NCBI GenBank assembly: GCA_043756275.1 | Contig: JAYURJ010000003.1 | Location: forward strand, 1-6,840 | Direction: 5' to 3' | From: UKL13-2 sp043756275 | Lineage (GTDB): Bacteria > Pseudomonadota > Gammaproteobacteria > Burkholderiales > Usitatibacteraceae | Length of the DNA stretch: 6,840 nucleotides | Part shown: one piece after another, positions 6,310 through 6,840 of the stretch | Layout: each line of letters starts with the position of its first letter | Position numbering within the stretch: position 1 is the stretch's first letter | Notes under the pieces: generated by a model | Database searches by the model: none | The model's input: the letters and a program-made list of their open reading frames with translations, nothing else | Told to the model about the DNA's origin: nothing | Position numbers and translations under genes: made by a program

Positions 6310-6351
6310 AGACAGTCGCGAATAATCGACCGGTTCCCGATGAGAGTCGCT

Positions 6352-6403
6352 GAGGTTTGGGAGGGGTTTCGCGAAGCATGCTTCGCGCCTCTCGAACCAG
6401 AAA
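6352..6403. repeat. 52-bp hairpin repeat, copy A
   Basis: First of two copies of a 52-bp unit. Its core is the perfect 18-bp palindrome CGCGAAGCATGCTTCGCG (6370-6387). A second stem, GGGAGG (6359-6364) with CCTCTC (6388-6393), extends it, leaving the five bases GGTTT (6365-6369) as a one-sided bulge. AACC (6395-6398) directly after the stem is complementary to the GGTT of the bulge. Alignment with copy B has no gap, 40 of 52 bases identical, and the differing stem bases compensate. Confidence 0.75.
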
Positions 6404-6503
6404 CGACAGGAGTATTCCGCGAGGACTGTCTGAGGGCGAGCACAAGCGCGACCTTTTGCGCAACGACTATTCGAGCCCGAGTTCCGCAGCGGCCTGTCGT
6501 TTC

Positions 6504-6555
6504 GAGGTGAGGCAGGGGTTTCGCGTCCCATGGGACGCGCCTGCCGAACCGGAAA
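6504..6555. repeat. 52-bp hairpin repeat, copy B
   Basis: Second copy of the unit, 152 bp downstream of copy A in the same orientation. Core palindrome CGCGTCCCATGGGACGCG (6522-6539), extended by GGCAGG (6511-6516) with CCTGCC (6540-6545), all Watson-Crick. The same GGTTT bulge (6517-6521) and following AACC (6547-6550) are kept. Twelve bases differ from copy A, nine of them in paired positions with pairing preserved. Confidence 0.75.
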
Positions 6556-6573
6556 GCCATGCAGGGCTTTCCG
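6550..6573. repeat. Hairpin CGGAAAGCC/GGCTTTCCG
   Basis: Perfect 9-bp stem with a six-base loop ATGCAG, starting at the 3' end of repeat copy B. Copy A has no equivalent at this position; after it only GACAG (6405-6409) and CTGTC (6426-6430) can pair. Confidence 0.6.
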
Positions 6574-6580
6574 AAAGGCA

Positions 6581-6598
6581 CCCGGCGCTTTTGCCGGG
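6581..6598. repeat. Hairpin CCCGGC/GCCGGG
   Basis: Perfect 6-bp GC stem with a GCTTTT loop, between the copy-B block and the AAAGAAAGTAGG hairpin. No T run follows. Confidence 0.45.
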
Positions 6599-6625
6599 CG
6601 ACGAACCTCGGGTCGCCTTTCTTTG

Positions 6626-6657
6626 CCTACTTTCTTTGGCGAAGCAAAGAAAGTAGG
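6626..6657. repeat. CCTACTTTCTTTG/CAAAGAAAGTAGG intergenic hairpin
   Basis: Perfect 13-bp inverted repeat (6626-6638 with 6645-6657) around a GCGAAG loop. A second CTTTCTTTG precedes it at 6618. This motif is a familiar dispersed intergenic repeat in Betaproteobacteria and Xanthomonadales (from memory). Its right end overlaps the next hairpin, GGTTGCC/GGCAACC (6656-6672), so the two structures are mutually exclusive at their shared GG. Confidence 0.7.
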
Positions 6658-6697
6658 TTGCCGCCGGCAACCCCGGCACCTTTGATCAATCACCGAT

Positions 6698-6740
6698 CCC
6701 GGATTACCCCCGGCTTCAAGCATGCCCGGGGTAATCCGGG
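6698..6740. repeat. Long inverted repeat CCCGGATTACCCC/GGGGTAATCCGGG, possible 3' hairpin of the hydrolase
   Basis: Perfect 13-bp stem (6698-6710 with 6728-6740), extended inward by one mismatch and three further pairs. It starts 8 nt past the end of the minus-strand hydrolase gene, so it would form in that transcript's 3' end. It lacks a U tract on that strand, so termination is uncertain; it may stabilise the 3' end or simply be a dispersed repeat. Confidence 0.6.
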
Positions 6741-6747
6741 CTACCCG

Positions 6748-6840
6748 CTATTCCAACAGAAATGCCCGCACCGCCTCAATCTGCGATTGCTCCTGAAACA
6801 TCGGCGCATGCCCCACATTCGCAAATTCAACCCCGCGCAC
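6748..6840 (-). CDS. Alpha/beta-hydrolase, C-terminal 30 codons only
   Basis: The last 30 codons and a TAG stop (6750-6748) of a minus-strand gene that enters from the right edge. The peptide contains VEFANVGHAPMFQEQ and ends in IEAVRAFLLE. This is the typical C-terminus of an alpha/beta-hydrolase-fold enzyme: a short strand, the G-H-[AS]-P box with the catalytic His (codon at 6810-6808, 20th residue from the end), then an amphipathic helix ending in Phe-Leu. The Ser and Asp members of the triad and any substrate hint lie outside the window, so it could be an esterase, lipase, peptidase or thioesterase. Its 3' end faces the repeat-rich region and converges with the exporter gene. Confidence 0.75.
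   Translation of the reverse strand: MRGVEFANVGHAPMFQEQSQIEAVRAFLLE

Larger units (their letters stand above)
6208..6747. other. Non-coding, hairpin-dense intergenic region
   Basis: Between the exporter and the hydrolase lie about 540 bp with no credible gene. Long open frames exist on both strands but are Arg/Pro/Ser-rich low-complexity translations of palindromes, without family motifs. At least eight perfect hairpins or palindromes occur: 6238-6255, 6292-6309, 6370-6387, 6522-6539, 6550-6573, 6581-6598, 6626-6657 and 6656-6672, plus a long one at 6698-6740. A longer-range inverted pair, GAAACGACAGG (6400-6410) and CCTGTCGTTTC (6493-6503), brackets the section between the two 52-bp repeat copies. 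The whole resembles a mosaic of dispersed intergenic repeats of the kind seen in Betaproteobacteria and Xanthomonadales (inference). Confidence 0.7.

Noticed and set aside
6352..6555. Two similar repeats as a possible CRISPR or attachment-site pair
   Set aside because: There are only two copies, they are internally palindromic and diverged in the stem, and the 100 bp between them is itself repeat-like. No cas or integrase gene is in the window.
6046..6723. 225-codon minus-strand open frame over the exporter 3' end and the repeats
   Set aside because: It runs antisense through the well-supported exporter and then through palindromic repeats. The translation is Arg/Pro/Ser-rich without family motifs, so it is a spurious frame.

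Overview
The window looks like a chromosomal segment of a Gram-negative proteobacterium, most likely a betaproteobacterium. The base composition is moderately GC-rich by eye. The small exported Lys/Ala-rich protein, the Y-family polymerase subtype and the CTTTCTTTG-rich intergenic hairpins are of kinds I associate with Betaproteobacteria and Xanthomonadales. This placement is inference from remembered families, not a database search.

Layout. (1) 1-1961, minus strand: a signal-peptide-bearing oligopeptidase B-like S9 peptidase, cut by the left edge before its catalytic His. (2) 1962-2166: a divergent intergenic region. (3) 2167-2523, plus strand: a small exported, highly charged protein of unknown function, closed by a clear terminator (2547-2582). 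(4) 2673-5360, plus strand: a tight gene string. It holds a free methionine-(R)-sulfoxide reductase (GAF fold), a Y-family DNA polymerase, a 40-codon remnant that appears to be a DUF3052 protein with its middle deleted, and a short-chain dehydrogenase. The spacings are 11 nt, TAATG overlap and ATGA overlap, so the string is probably one operon, starting at an extended -10 near 2628 and ending at a nested terminator at 5381-5445. (5) 5458-5550: a 93-bp inverted-repeat element just upstream of a LysE/RhtB-type amino-acid exporter (5575-6207). (6) 6208-6747: about 540 bp with no credible gene, packed with perfect hairpins. (7) 6748-6840, minus strand: the last 30 codons of an alpha/beta-hydrolase, including its probable catalytic His.

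How the genes may work together: the operon mixes repair of oxidised free methionine (fRMsr), lesion-tolerant DNA synthesis (Y-family polymerase) and an NAD(P)-dependent reductase, so a stress-response grouping is plausible but unproven. No operator was recognised. The most unusual signals are: (a) the DUF3052 remnant, which joins the N-terminal and C-terminal signatures of the family in one frame and keeps both overlaps with its neighbours; (b) two 52-bp copies of a hairpin unit, 152 bp apart, in which four base pairs differ in a fully compensatory way, showing that pairing and not primary sequence is conserved; (c) loss of three of four known acidic substrate-specificity positions in the oligopeptidase B-like enzyme. 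No phage, plasmid, CRISPR, IS transposase, tRNA or rRNA was seen.
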